Source of the DNA: Ischnura elegans
Lineage: Eukaryota; Arthropoda; Insecta; Odonata; Coenagrionidae
NCBI RefSeq assembly: GCF_921293095.1
Contig: NC_060256.1
Span: 89,125,851 to 89,189,850, forward strand
Direction of reading: 5' to 3'
Length of the DNA: 64,000 nucleotides
In this document: in pieces, positions 23,301 through 33,099 of the stretch
Numbering within the stretch: the first letter of the stretch is position 1
Layout: each line of letters begins with the position of its first letter
Made by a program: the position numbers and the translations under genes
Notes under the pieces: generated by a model
Databases searched by the model: none
Told to the model about the DNA's origin: nothing
Seen by the model: only the letters and a program-made list of their open reading frames with translations

Positions 23301-24645
23301 TGAAAAAGATATCGTTGTAAATATGTATCTGCTTCAATATCCTGTCATGGGGTGAAGAATATTTGATACTGATTTTTTTGTTATGATGGCTGTCTTTCAG
23401 TTAGAACTGTTCTTAAAAAATTGCCATCTTAAATTTGTGTGCACTGTTTCTCATCTTTTTGTAATGTTATTTTGTGAAATGTTATGTGCATCTTAAAACT
23501 TTGATGCATTTATTGTTGTCACTTCTTTGAAAATTCCATCTAAAATTTGTGCAAGAAAAAGTTGTTGCTGTTGTGGAGTTAAGTTTCTCCCTGTATCCCT
23601 CAAGTGTTTTCAGGTGAAAGTGTGTGGATCACCAATGTGATCGTGTCTTTTATAATCTCATTCTCCCTGTTGGAGCTGCGATTAGTCGAACGTTTGGAGT
23701 ATCCTCCCTAGTTATCCTTCCAGGAGTGACTTACCTATCTTCTCTGTTAAAGTTTTTAATCTCTCAGACAATGACTTCTTAGCGGAAGAATAGAAACACC
23801 TATTGACAGCCGATACGAAGAACTTATGTCGGATTAAAATTGTCCTTAGATGAGCCTTCAAAGAAGAGAGAAAGCATACCAGCAATATTAGCAAATAAAC
23901 ACTGGTGAGACTCGAAGAGCCAGAAGACATGACTAATGCAGCACAAGTATTCAGTGAGAAATTCAGCTTGCCTACCATTCCAGAGCGTGCAGTATTAGAA
24001 TGAGGGTACATAAATTTGGTGAAGCCAAAGAAAAGTTACTTCTAAGATAATTAGGGAATCAATCAAGATCATCAGAAAGAAAATAAATTTAACAGAGAAG
24101 ATGGGTACAGCCTGGTAGGTCTCTAAGTGAAGATATGCCAAAATTTGGTCCAATTTGGGCTCTTGGAGAGAAAGCGACCTTGTATGAAAGAGGATGACAG
24201 TCAATTTAGGCACTTTGTTGACTTGAAGAAGCTTGGAGGAAGCAGAGTTGTCACCACATCAGCATAATGGTTACGCTTATAAAGGTCAACCCTTCATTTA
24301 AGCCCCGCCTAAGCCTCAATAATTAATGTTCCTGCACTCAGCACTTTTCTCTTGGCCTTATGCTTTCATCCCTCTGGATTTTGATGCATCTGTAATAGAT
24401 TTTTGTTGTATATGAACCTTGCTTCCTCTTGAACACTCCTCTGGTTTTTATTTTCAGTTCGTACTTTAGAGAAGGCCAAAGCCACAGGGAACTTTGCTGT
24501 GGAATCTAGCGAAGTGTCATTGGTGATGAAAGACACGGCATCTAATTTCCATGGAGAATCAGAATCGGACACTTCTGATTCTGAAGCTGCAGCCACCACT
24601 AGACGATCGAAAAAGTTGAAAATTGGTGGACTTGGTGGTTCATAG
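14371..24645 (+). CDS. MAX: Protein MAX, bHLH-leucine zipper (four coding exons proposed)
   Basis: MAX dimerises with Myc, Mxd and Mnt proteins and binds E-box CACGTG in the nucleus. Exon 14686-14796 encodes [20 protein letters not shown] and the rest of the basic region and helix 1 ([16 protein letters not shown]). Exon 23113-23236 encodes [20 protein letters not shown], helix 2 and the zipper start. Exon 24458-24645 encodes the zipper end, an acidic serine patch (SESDTSDSE) and a basic tail [12 protein letters not shown] before TAG. The proposed first exon contributes only ATG (14371-14373) before GTGAGT. Together they give about 141 residues. The acidic N-terminal leader typical of MAX is not found between NAA40 and the bHLH exon. 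The second intron is 8.3 kb and full of transposons. Identity is secure. The start exon is inference. Confidence 0.93.
14686..14796 (+). CDS. MAX: MAX bHLH exon (basic region, helix 1)
   Basis: The acceptor is TATAG. The basic region holds the E-box contact residues H, E and R of [10 protein letters not shown]. The donor is either GTGAGT after GTT, adding a Val, or the weaker GTTGTG directly after GAGAAA, which matches other MAX proteins (EK-ASRAQ). Confidence 0.95.
15986..16954. mobile_element. MITE family M, copy 1 (with internal duplication)
   Basis: Ends AATAGGTTAGTTTCC and inverted GGAAACCAACTTATT define a copy of the element also found at 21104-21780. Shared interior words include CACTCCACGTGACGTCACAG near the left end and TATTTAAGCCAAGCGCTACC. 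Here about 260 extra bases lie between two copies of TTTCACAAAGTAAAGCCTGA (about 16550 and 16814). No coding frame is seen. Confidence 0.75.
17025..17450 (-). mobile_element. LINE family 1 fragments
   Basis: Two broken pieces on the minus strand resemble the LINE at 18518-20898: [16 protein letters not shown] against its C-terminus, and [13 protein letters not shown] against its N-terminal RT flank. Neither has a complete domain. Confidence 0.55.
17794..18123. mobile_element. MITE with ~34-bp terminal inverted repeats
   Basis: The core ends at 17821-17854 and 18023-18056 are near-perfect inverted repeats (GTTTTACACGGTA...GGAATTGCGCAG). Weaker inverted similarity extends outward (GATGAATGAAA). 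TTAA-like sequence flanks the core. CTTGTGAT occurs on both outer sides (about 17788 and 18116), where the paralogous element at 62380 has it once, so the whole block is an insertion. Confidence 0.7.
18126..18281. mobile_element. Mariner-like MITE, 156 bp
   Basis: Ends CCGTATACATATGTCTGAAT and the inverted counterpart ...CTGAGTAT-type sequence are joined to TATAGTCCCCCC on both sides. TA flanks both ends (18124-18125 and 18282-18283). The paralogue near 62390 has a single TA at this point, confirming the insertion and its target duplication. Confidence 0.75.
18546..19400 (-). pseudogene. LINE reverse transcriptase, C-terminal part
   Basis: The frame holds the RT block around CTLSP...[12 protein letters not shown] (with a one-base shift), then the catalytic [13 protein letters not shown] and thumb ([18 protein letters not shown]). 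A C-terminal region follows with [18 protein letters not shown] and [19 protein letters not shown]. The FADD pair of aspartates is intact. Upstream the frame is cut by the block at 19413-19889, so RT motifs before CTLSP, including the first catalytic Asp region, are missing. The element is inactive. Confidence 0.85.
19413..19889. other. Unidentified block replacing LINE RT core
   Basis: LINE sequence stops at KILTRI (about 19890) and resumes at CTLSP (about 19412). In between are about 475 bases starting TACAGTAGGGCGGATCGCAA, with no relation to LINE. The middle has a GC-rich open frame (19650-19835, plus) of no known family. About 110 RT residues are lost. No matching terminal repeat is found on the other side, so whether this is an insertion with deletion or a captured fragment is open. 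Confidence 0.55.
19890..20898 (-). pseudogene. LINE linker and N-terminal RT region
   Basis: One frame (20584-19890) reads from [20 protein letters not shown] through [19 protein letters not shown] and [16 protein letters not shown] to [13 protein letters not shown], which are RT motifs 0-2. The preceding piece (20898-20609) reads [20 protein letters not shown], the endonuclease end. A frame change joins them. Parts match the copy at 9655-9800. Confidence 0.8.
21104..21780. mobile_element. MITE family M, copy 2 (complete)
   Basis: Ends ATAGGGTAGTTTCC and inverted GGAAACCACCCTAT enclose 675 bp without coding sense, matching 15986-16954. It interrupts piggyBac family A; the copy at 62800-62825 lacks it. 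The duplicated target is at most 2-3 bases (AT/AAT) and not clear. Confidence 0.8.
22770..23112. other. MAX intron, nothing recognised
   Basis: AT-rich intronic sequence with no repeat or frame I can name. Confidence 0.6.
23113..23236 (+). CDS. MAX: MAX helix 2 / zipper exon
   Basis: GCCAGTCGAGCC follows a TCTAG acceptor. It encodes 41 codons through [16 protein letters not shown] and ends in phase 1 at GTAAGT. Confidence 0.95.
23237..24457. other. Last MAX intron
   Basis: No gene or named repeat was found in this 1.2-kb intron. It ends in a pyrimidine-rich tract before TTTTCAG. Confidence 0.6.
24458..24645 (+). CDS. MAX: MAX terminal coding exon
   Basis: The acceptor is TTTTCAG. It starts by completing Ile, then [11 protein letters not shown] of the zipper end, the acidic patch and the KKLKIGG tail, with TAG at 24643-24645. 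Confidence 0.92.
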
Positions 24646-25158
24646 AGCTCGTTGGGAGAGGTTGATTATGTCCGGAGGATAGGAGGAGGTGGAAGGGTAA
24701 ACTAACTTTGGACTCTAGGTGCACTGGACAGTGTTGCATCTGCTATTGTAGTTGTCCTTGACAAGGCTGGGACGTAAGCAACGTCCACAAGGTACACTCA
24801 AAGTTATTACCTGTCAGTGGGAACTGTGATGCCTCTCCCGAATGTTGCGCCTTGGGGCCTCCCTTTTCAGTGTACCTGAATTCATGTGTGAATATGTGTG
24901 CGTGTGTGTGAAAATGTGCAAATCTGTGACCATGCTGATTCTTGTTCTTCTGTGTGAGTGTTGTGGACATCCATCCGAAATTAGTGATTCAATTGGTTTT
25001 CTAGGTATTTAAGGACATAGTTGGGATGTGGATTGATAGTATTGACAGAAATTTACCAAGAATTCTTGCTAAAGAAAGAAGTCACAAGTGTGATTGTAGA
25101 GTATGGTTTGAAAGTTGCATTATAATGTAATGGTTGTCTATATTTCATTCTTTTTTGT

Positions 25159-25164
25159 AATAAA
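25159..25164 (+). terminator. MAX poly(A) signal
   Basis: The first canonical AATAAA after the stop codon lies about 515 bases downstream, giving a plausible 3' UTR of about 0.5 kb. Usage is inferred. Confidence 0.6.
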
Positions 25165-25739
25165 ATCACATTACTGTACTCGCATCTTGTTCATAGATTG
25201 AGTACAAATGTTCGCAATGCTCATTGTGTTTTTTCCCTTTTTCTGTAACACTATCTTATTGCTGACAGAAGCAACTATCTTTTAAAGTTGAAATTTCAGT
25301 TTTACTCAGAAAAAAATCAGGATATCTGATTGATGATCAGTAATATCTTGCAAAAAACTATACTGAATATACTATTTCGACCCCATGTATGTATTTTCAG
25401 TGTTGAGATAATATCTTAGAGCTATCTTAATTTGAAAAGGTGAGCTGTATCAATTAATGGAATGAATATCATTGGTTCAATATGGATTGTAATAATTTGG
25501 ATGTATCATTGTCCTCCTCAAGATGTGTGGCATTAACTGCCCTTTCATCCATGCCATTGCACTGCTCTCCAGAGCATTTTCAGGCTTTTAGTTTTACCTA
25601 GAAATTTTTATACTAATGAAACATTCCTTTGGTTGTGGGAAATTTTATTGAGTGTGAAGTTGAATAAATTAAGTTTACTAGAAAATCAGTTCAACTTAAT
25701 TCAATGATGTACTCTATTCATCCAAATTTGACAGTATAT

Positions 25740-26110
25740 TTTTTTTCTGAAAATACATTAGGTGAGTCATTTTTACTAAAGTACGAGGACGTTGCTGACC
25801 TTGTTGCCATGGACGACACCTGCCCTTGTGGCTGAAACCTGTTTGATAAGTTTCTGAGACTCATTTGATTGTACTCGGTATTTTCAGGGAAGAGGTAAGT
25901 GGTAGGGTTGCCCACTTCCATTCCAACAGCGTTTTTTATTCACGTGACACCATCATGTGGATAACCATATGTCTGGCTCCTACCCTTTGACCCCAATCCA
26001 GCATGGGTGGCCCTACCAGTAGTAATTGAGAATTAATCCCGCTAGTGCGGCTCTAGCGGTCATAGGGACACACAAGCCCTTCTACCAAGGCAAGGTTGTA
26101 GCCCAATGGA
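25740..26110 (-). mobile_element. LINE family 1 5'-region fragment, second minus copy
   Basis: On the minus strand it matches 8105-8400, including the CACGTGA-containing word and GGGATTAATTCTCAA. It abuts a plus-strand LINE 3' part, so two LINE pieces in opposite orientation meet near 26110. Confidence 0.6.
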
Positions 26111-26119
26111 AAGGTTATG

Positions 26120-28740
26120 CAAATTGTGACTGGAGGCATTTGAGATGTAGGTGTGGAAAAGGTGAAGTGGACGGAGAGGAGGAGGTACCAAGGTTCTTAG
26201 ACTGTAAGGTTGCCTCATTCGTAACTGCGCATGCGCCAGCAGAAGTCCCGTTACGTCACTGTAGACCCTGTATCCCAGCTGATCCTAGCCATTTCATTGT
26301 TTGCACGCTAGAAATTGAGAGAGAACAAGTTCCTGAGACATTGTGCCGCCTTGTGTTTAACGCGAATCTGAACACATTTCCTGCAATTTCACTGGAAATC
26401 GTCTTTGTAATCCACTACTCATAAGACGAACTTTTTGTGGGTAAAGAGCGCCTTTAATCGTCGGATATGCCAGGCTCCCGTTGTACTGTGACAATGCGCT
26501 CCAACAGCTTGTCGAAAATGAAGAAAGCTGGACGGAATGTCTCATATCACAGGCGGATGCTTAAGTTGAAAAACCTTTTTATTGTATGTATTAACTAATC
26601 GAATGATTGACCGTGTCTCGCCCCCCACACATATGAAAAAAAGTGGTGAACGTGAAACATCAGTCAGACAAACTAAGTGGATATGCTAAAGATTTCGTAA
26701 TCAAGAACTTAGATGCCCCTATTGCATTCGAAAATCAGGAATTATTCCCTTTTAATGCAAATTTAACTTAATATTTTGCGCACTCATTCATGCAGGGACT
26801 TTTTTGTAAATTCATCGTTTACCTCGTATGCTATGAGTAACATCGTGTGGCAATGGTAAGATATCAGGTAAACAAATTTCTAGTACTAAGTCTGTAAATT
26901 TGAGTCCTTTCGTATGCCTTTGACAGCTATTGACAAATTTTCGGGGCCACGGTTGCGCAAAATTGTTTATTAATTTAGGGGCAGATAAGTTTTAGCGTGT
27001 ATAAAAATATTTATCAGGAATCAAGTGTTAAATCGTAGTTCACATAAAAGAAAATTACGTTAATTTTAATCATAATATTTTCTCTCGAACTAGTAAATTG
27101 GTTAAGAATAGCCTATATAAACGTATGAATGATGACTTGAGTCAAACCAAATAATATTTTTATGCACTCCTTCGCATTTATATTTACCTGCGAACTGTAA
27201 TGAAGTACACTCTACCCTCTAATTCGACAAATTACCAATGTTCTATGCTGTGTCTCCAACTTGGACAAAGCAATTATTAAATGTTACGCCAAGCAGAGGG
27301 TCTTCACAAGAATAAAATGTTTGAAGAAAAAAATACAACAAAGAAGAGCAACTTTGGTAGTGCCACTAAAAAGATTTAAAAATTGTTCAATAAATCGTTT
27401 TACATAAATTCTTGAGTCTTATTATTTATACCCTCTTCAAAATGAACCTTGACCTTGGAGCTAAATTTCTACAACAGACTTATAATCGACCAAATAGCTG
27501 ATATGCATTAGTTTAAGTTTTTGTTTCAGCAATTGTCACTGAAAATAATCGAATTTGCTTCCTGCAGTGCTTTTTGGTGCAATGAAACATTTTTCTTTTG
27601 GGTTTTTTGACCAAAGGCTACAGTGGAAACTTTCTGTGGGATTTAAGATGGAGAAGAGTCCTTTGATTCGAAGGCTGTTCTACACTCAAGCGGGCAACTA
27701 TGATGCTGTTTTGATAACGGCAACTTTTGGTGGTTCATTTTCCATTTCTAGAATTATTTTACCAGGGAATTCATATTTTTCTCAGCATAATATTGAAGTT
27801 AGTTCCATTTCATCTGTATGATTTTTTGTTTAACGTATTATCACTTTGAATTCCTATTACGAATGATTTGAAAATGGTAATAACGGTAAATTTACAACTC
27901 TTATCACTCTATATGCTTATTTTTTTCTTCCCATTGAAGCAAAGGATTTCAATGTCCTCTTGCATAATTTACTTTATCTTAAGATATATAATTATGTACG
28001 TATTTTAAAAGCCCGGAGAGGAATGAAAACGAGCATAATTTCTATTTAAAAAGTGGCGGAACTGTAATTTTTTGATGCAACTAATTCGTTTTTGCGTATT
28101 TTCCTCCAAGTCATATTAATCTAAGTTTAAATTATGTTGCGGAAGTAGCAAGGAAAACAGTGTTTTGAGAGTTACAGGAAGGAAGTGTGGACACGGAATT
28201 AACTCGCACACCTTCCCATTTCATCACTTCATCAGGAAATTATAGCGTCTGAATACACGAATTTATCTTTTTTTAAATCTCATCATCATTATTTTCATAA
28301 ATCGGCATTCAATTTAAAATTCGGCTTATAGTGTTCGATAGAGGGTAACTTCAAGAACTCGCTGCGGTAAGCAGTTACGCCCGCGGAAAGGCTAGAATTT
28401 GAAATGGCGCTAGGAGTTGGGTCTACAGTGACGTCAAGCCAATGGGAGCCCGAGTCGCGAATGAGGCAACCTTTACTCTAAGAACCTTGAGGAGGTACGA
28501 CAAAGTTCTGGATTTGGTGGGTGAGGAGAGGCAGCTTCTAGATGAGATGCGGAGGAGATGAAAGGTGTGAATGGAGCGAGTTCTGAGCAGGGAGGGGACG
28601 TTGAAAACCGTGTTTAAAGGAAGAATGTTTGGTAAATGAGAGGGAGGCAGGCATAGCACAATACATTTTTGAATAGTACAACTTGAAAGCAGGCAAATGG
28701 GCTTGACAGTAAGCATATCCTTCGTTCCACAAATCTCAGA
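26120..28740 (+). pseudogene. LINE 3' part, split by a Mutator-like element
   Basis: The C-terminal LINE region (KVKWTERRR before the insert; YDKVLDLVGEERQLLDEM and ERVLSREGTLKTV after it) resembles the corresponding part of the 18.5-kb LINE. Several stops are present. Reading across the 9-bp duplicated target restores continuity of the frame (ERRR-Y-DKV). Confidence 0.65.
26189..28499. mobile_element. Mutator-like element (MULE), probably non-autonomous
   Basis: Ends CAAGGTTCTTAGA...AAGGTTGCCTCATTC and its inverted match run imperfectly for about 85 bp (both include ACGTCACTGTAGACCC). Exact 9-bp repeats AGGAGGTAC lie outside (26180-26188 and 28500-28508). Long terminal inverted repeats with 9-bp duplication are the MULE signature. 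The 2.1-kb AT-rich interior has only short frames (for example 27555-27821) with no transposase motif seen. Confidence 0.8.
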
Positions 28741-29084
28741 TTAGTACGAAACGGCAGCATTTATTTTTAACGTACTTACAAAAAAAATACTACGAGCTAT
28801 GAGCCCACTTTGTGAAAAAAATTAATCTAGAGCTTCAGTTACAGACCTTGGCGGTAATAATATGCGCTCTTGGCCAACAGAGTCCGTGCAAGATTCAACA
28901 GAGAGGGAGATTTGCACATTGATTGGTATTCATGTTTAACATGGTCACTCTTATGTTAATTTTCTGTCTTAATTGATTAGAGCTTTCAGTAATTTTCACC
29001 AGGATGTTAAAATGGTTTCACTCAAGTAAAACCCATTTTTTAATATGAAGAATGCGTGCACTGCTTCGTTTTGCGATACTGCTA

Positions 29085-29120
29085 TATATATATACATATA
29101 TATATGTACTGTATATGTAT
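29085..29120. repeat. TA/TG microsatellite
   Basis: TATATATATACATATATATATG abuts the left end of the solo LTR. Confidence 0.8.
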
Positions 29121-30466
29121 TGTAACCCGCTCCGTCCGTCCAGGTTTCACTCTCAGAGGTGATAGTTTGGAGGGATCGCTCAAGGTGAACGGGTTGTGGT
29201 TCGAGGGCAAGGGGAGATGGGGGGGGGAAAAGGAAATGGAAAAGTAAGTTGGGGTGGGTTCACTTGCTGAATGGAGGCTGGCGTGTACGAAATAATGAAG
29301 GCTTACGTAACAGTTTACAATTCCAACAACACGTTTAATGTGCACTTCAATTGGGAAATGTTCCACAAAATACATAAATAAGTGACTCTCTGAATAACAA
29401 AAATTAAACTACTGCTACTGGCCAGTTAAATACCTTGTAACAACAATTAATGAATGACAGAAAAGAAAAACCCTGCTTACAATTGTTGGCGTGAAATATT
29501 ACAAAAATGCTTGAAAAATGACAAACGCCAATTCCCAATTATCACTTATTGTCCTACTAACTACAATTAGCCATTCACACACACACGGGGGGACTTAAAA
29601 AAAAATGTTTAAAAAAATGCACGGGAATATATCACTGTTCTTCTTCTCTTGAATGGAAGAGAGAGGGGAAAGGGTCTCTTCTGATTCTGCTGAAATTTTG
29701 GGGATATTGGTGGCTAGAGTACTTATCGCTCTCGCTGAGTTGCTGGTGGAGAAGATTTCCTCGGCTGGCTCGATATTGCGACTAGTATCGCTGTGGGATG
29801 AGAGAACTCCTTCGTTGGCGCCGTGGATTGACGTCTTCTGCTGCGTGTGCTAGGAAGATACCGTCTTATCTCCTCTTTCCAAGTCACCGCTGTTTAAATA
29901 TCGCGTCTTCTTCCACGCTGGGCTGCCTCTCTCTCTCCTCACAGGATGGATGGGTCGCCCAACAGAGCCTCCGGCTGACCTCTCCAGCAAAATAGTAGAC
30001 TGCATGTCGCCCGCACTCCGCTTATATAGCCACATTCTGGGAGGGGGATGAGTGAGCGGAAAAACCCAGGACATCGGGTTTTTTCGGCTATTCTTCCGTA
30101 AGGGAGGGGGGGGTTTCTGTGGAGGGCGAGGTTGGAGGATTACATCACCTCCGTATGCAGGTGTTCCGGCTTCACAGTGGGGTGGGGAGAAACATGCTAC
30201 GAATCACGTAGACAACAGAACTTTCTACACTTCGTAGGCGGAAGAATCGTGGGAGGGGTGGGGAACGCAAAAATACAAAATCTAGTCATTCACACTTCAC
30301 TTCTCATTCACACGCACACATTCACACAAAATTACATAAGCATTTACACGAAATTATATAACCCTTTACAGTATTTACACAACCCTTCACAACTTACACA
30401 AGCCTTCCCTACCTCGTAAACGCCTCTTTAATAAACCATGAAACGAGCCAAACGGCAACGGTTACA
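29121..30466 (-). mobile_element. Solo LTR, about 1.35 kb
   Basis: It begins TGTAACC and ends GGTTACA (TG...CA), flanked by GTAT on both sides (29117-29120 and 30467-30470), a 4-bp target duplication. A TATA box (CTATATAAGC, minus, about 30021-30029) sets the orientation. No internal retroelement sequence adjoins it, so it is a solo LTR left by recombination. Short open frames within are not meaningful. Confidence 0.75.
30022..30029 (-). promoter_or_regulatory. TATA box of the solo LTR
   Basis: TATATAAG on the minus strand lies about 440 bases in from the LTR's own 5' end, a usual place for a U3 promoter. Confidence 0.55.
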
Positions 30467-30470
30467 GTAT

Positions 30471-31374
30471 ATATGTACATATTTATGTCCAGAAAAATTC
30501 CTTCAAGGCACTCAAATTCTATCAAATTATGCTATATTTTACGTAGTAAATAAAATGGTTATTGTTTCATATCTGTTCAATAGCAGTTATGGAAAAAATC
30601 TAGGATTTTAGGTATAAAATAGTAATGTGAGGAATACGTGATCCAGTATCTTCAGAACGATATCAATCATTGAGCTTTCTGTAATTGAAAGTCATGTCTA
30701 TCGCATATTTGCTGGGTAACTGATTAATTGTATATATAAAAAATGGCAGTCTCATGGGTGGGGAAAGACAATACAGGAACGAATAGAATGAAGCAACTTC
30801 AAATGGAAAGTTCATGTATCATGGTTTATAAGGATGTCCTACTCCGCCATTGAAAATCTGTAGCGCCCAAGAACAACGAAACATTCGAGTGATGATTCGT
30901 GTTTAATGAGCAGGTCCAAGATGAAGGTGAAAGTTTTGAACACTTCTTTGCTGACTGCAGAAGGCTGGTAAAGAATTACAAATTTGCTTGACACGGAGTC
31001 ATGTGGCTCCATTGAGCATGCATGGCGATGCAGGAATCGTTAACAACACCAGGCAGTTAAAATGTAATAAAAATTGACGACCCATTGGAAATTAATGGAT
31101 ATCCTCTCAATCAACGCAAAGGGGTGCAATATGTATGTTTATTGTACGAAAACTTTAATATTAATGCTGAAATGTAAAGTCACCATTTGTTTATCCCAAC
31201 CACTTTATTCCGCGTATCCCATTTTTCTTACAATTCACAGTGTTTCGTTAATGTGTAATTGTGAGTCCTTATAGTTCATCTTTCTAAATGGTATCATAAC
31301 ATTTATTTCCATACCACCAAAAACAGCTCAATACGGCCTTTTACATTGGGATTATTAACATGTTAACAATGTAA
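30471..31374. other. AT-rich stretch, nothing recognised
   Basis: No gene, splice-consistent frame or named repeat was identified. Confidence 0.5.
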
Positions 31375-31460
31375 CGTACACAAACATCCATGCCCTGGGT
31401 AGGGGTAACTTACCCACGACCTCCCGTTTAGCAGGCAAGGACTTTACCCCACCATCAAAC
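31375..31460 (-). mobile_element. Diverged tRNA-SINE fragment
   Basis: It shares ACAAACATCCATGCCCTGG and the following tRNA-like block with 11580-11700 in the same orientation. The B box is degraded. Confidence 0.6.
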
Positions 31461-32176
31461 ATGTGCTTGTAGTAAATTCTTTCAATGTTGCGAAGTTGAG
31501 GTCAGCAAAGAAAACACATGAATGCAAAATCGCGATATGTCAGAGCAATTATCAGCCGTTAACAATTGGTTGTCAATATAGTACTGATGGGTATATCAAA
31601 GCAAAATCGCTGAAAGGCCCTCAAAAGAAAATCTTTTATTTCCTGTAAGATACGCAACACTTCGTCCATTTATGTCAACGGGTTTGCCTACACTGTAGGA
31701 TGCGTTACTCCGACAACTGCAATGATATTGTCGGTCCAACGTAAAGGCCAGTTAATAGAAAAAATAGTCATAAATATAAATTAGGATTAACGAAAAACTT
31801 ATCTCCCCAACAACTTAGGTGTTTATAGAAAAAATTGCGTGAACTGGAGAGAACTTACGATCCGTAATTGAGCTCTCTACATGCATTATATAATTTTGGC
31901 AGAATTAGAGTAGAATTATCATTTCAAATGTATATTCGAAGATTTTCGCGGCGTTGATCAGATGATTTCTGCATTCTCTTTGGTTTTTCACCCTGTCCGT
32001 TGGGTTTTGGCGACAATAGTTTCGCTGACATTGCAGTCAGCGTCTTCGATGTATTAGTGTTGCCACCAAGTAGTTTTTTGCATTGGGTGGTGATGCGAAG
32101 AAGCGTTCAGGTAGCTGACAGTACGCTTCTTCTTTCTGTGAACGGCATGTCCTAGGAGCCAATTTCTTCTTTTTAG

Positions 32177-32970
32177 ATGCATACTGACCGCTACCTGAAC
32201 GCTTCTTCGCATCACCACCCAATGCAAAAAATCTCCTTGCTGGCAACACTAATACATCGCACCTATGCTATCTCAGAAACTGAGTCACTATCTGCGGAGA
32301 AGAAGCATCTCAATGAAGTGCTAGGAAGGAACGGGTATAGCAGAAGTATGGTGAATAGAAGATTTGTGGAGCAGGAGAACAAAGACGCAGCCCTGAAAAG
32401 GACTCCTGAGGAAGAGAACTGGCAGGAGCCAGAAGCATATGCCACAATTCCCTTCATGGCAGGTACATCAGAAGAGATTGCCAGAGTGCTCAGAAAGCAC
32501 AACATCATAACACGTTTCAATTGCGTGGCAAAAATATCAGACAAACTACCTGGAGCAAAGGGCAAAATCCAATGGATCTTTAAGAGGGAATATATCAAGT
32601 GCCTTGCTCATACGGAAAATATTACATCGGCGAGACTTGCAGGTCGATGAAAATCCGATTGCAGGAACATCAAAGGGCTACTAAAAACAAACAGTACCAA
32701 CTCTCAGCCATATCTGAGCAAGCTTGGAGTGAACCTTGACACAGCATACTCTTTGAAGATGCCAAAATAACAGCAAAAGAAAATAAATACTTCCCTCGCC
32801 TTATCAGAGAAGTTATTGATACAGAAAAAACGCTAGCGAATTTCAACAGGGATCAAGGCTACAACCTGCATAACGCATGGAAAGGGATTCTCCGACCACC
32901 AAGCAATGGGAGACCAGCAATGAGAGATGGACAACCACCGACCAATGAGAGAGAAGCAGCGGAATGAAGA
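32177..32970 (+). pseudogene. Penelope-like RT C-terminus and GIY-YIG endonuclease relic
   Basis: HTDRYLNASSHHHP and ATLIHRTYAISETESLSAEK match the post-RT region of the element at 49446-50432 (HTDRYLNGKSHHHP, LYHRAYSISDTDSL). A degraded endonuclease follows (KYYIGETCRSMKIRLQEH in another frame, then KENKYFPRLIREVIDT). The RT catalytic motifs are absent (5' truncation), and there are frame changes near 32640 and a stop near 32738. It is inactive. Confidence 0.8.
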
Positions 32971-33014
32971 GGCCTATATAAGGCGGAAATTTTCCGAGTT
33001 ACTTCACCTTCAAC

Positions 33015-33045
33015 CTGAAGACGCTGACTGCAATGTCAGCGAAAC
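33015..33045 (+). ncRNA. Hammerhead-like motif, Penelope at 32 kb
   Basis: CTGAAGA (position 7 of the core is free), the stem GCTGAC/GTCAGC and GAAAC. As in the copy at 61717, one extra base precedes the stem. Confidence 0.35.
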
Positions 33046-33099
33046 TGTTCTCGCCAAAACCCAATGGACGCGGTGAACACCCGAAGAGAATACAGAGAT

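Larger units (their letters stand above)
31976..33090 (+). mobile_element. Penelope-like element, truncated, with inverted deleted self-copy
   Basis: The coding part is at 32177-32970. Its 3' end (33017-33090) is repeated inverted at 31976-32049. Next to that, the ORF piece 32190-32259 is repeated inverted at 32047-32115. The left inverted copy therefore joins a 5' ORF piece directly to the 3' end, skipping about 757 bases. This fits the complex inverted termini known for Penelope elements. Confidence 0.8.

Noticed and set aside
24890-24920. GT-rich stretch in the MAX 3' UTR as a structured element
   Set aside because: A simple GT microsatellite explains it.
29082-29375. Open frames at the solo LTR edge as genes
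   Set aside because: They run through the microsatellite and LTR border, and the text is low complexity.
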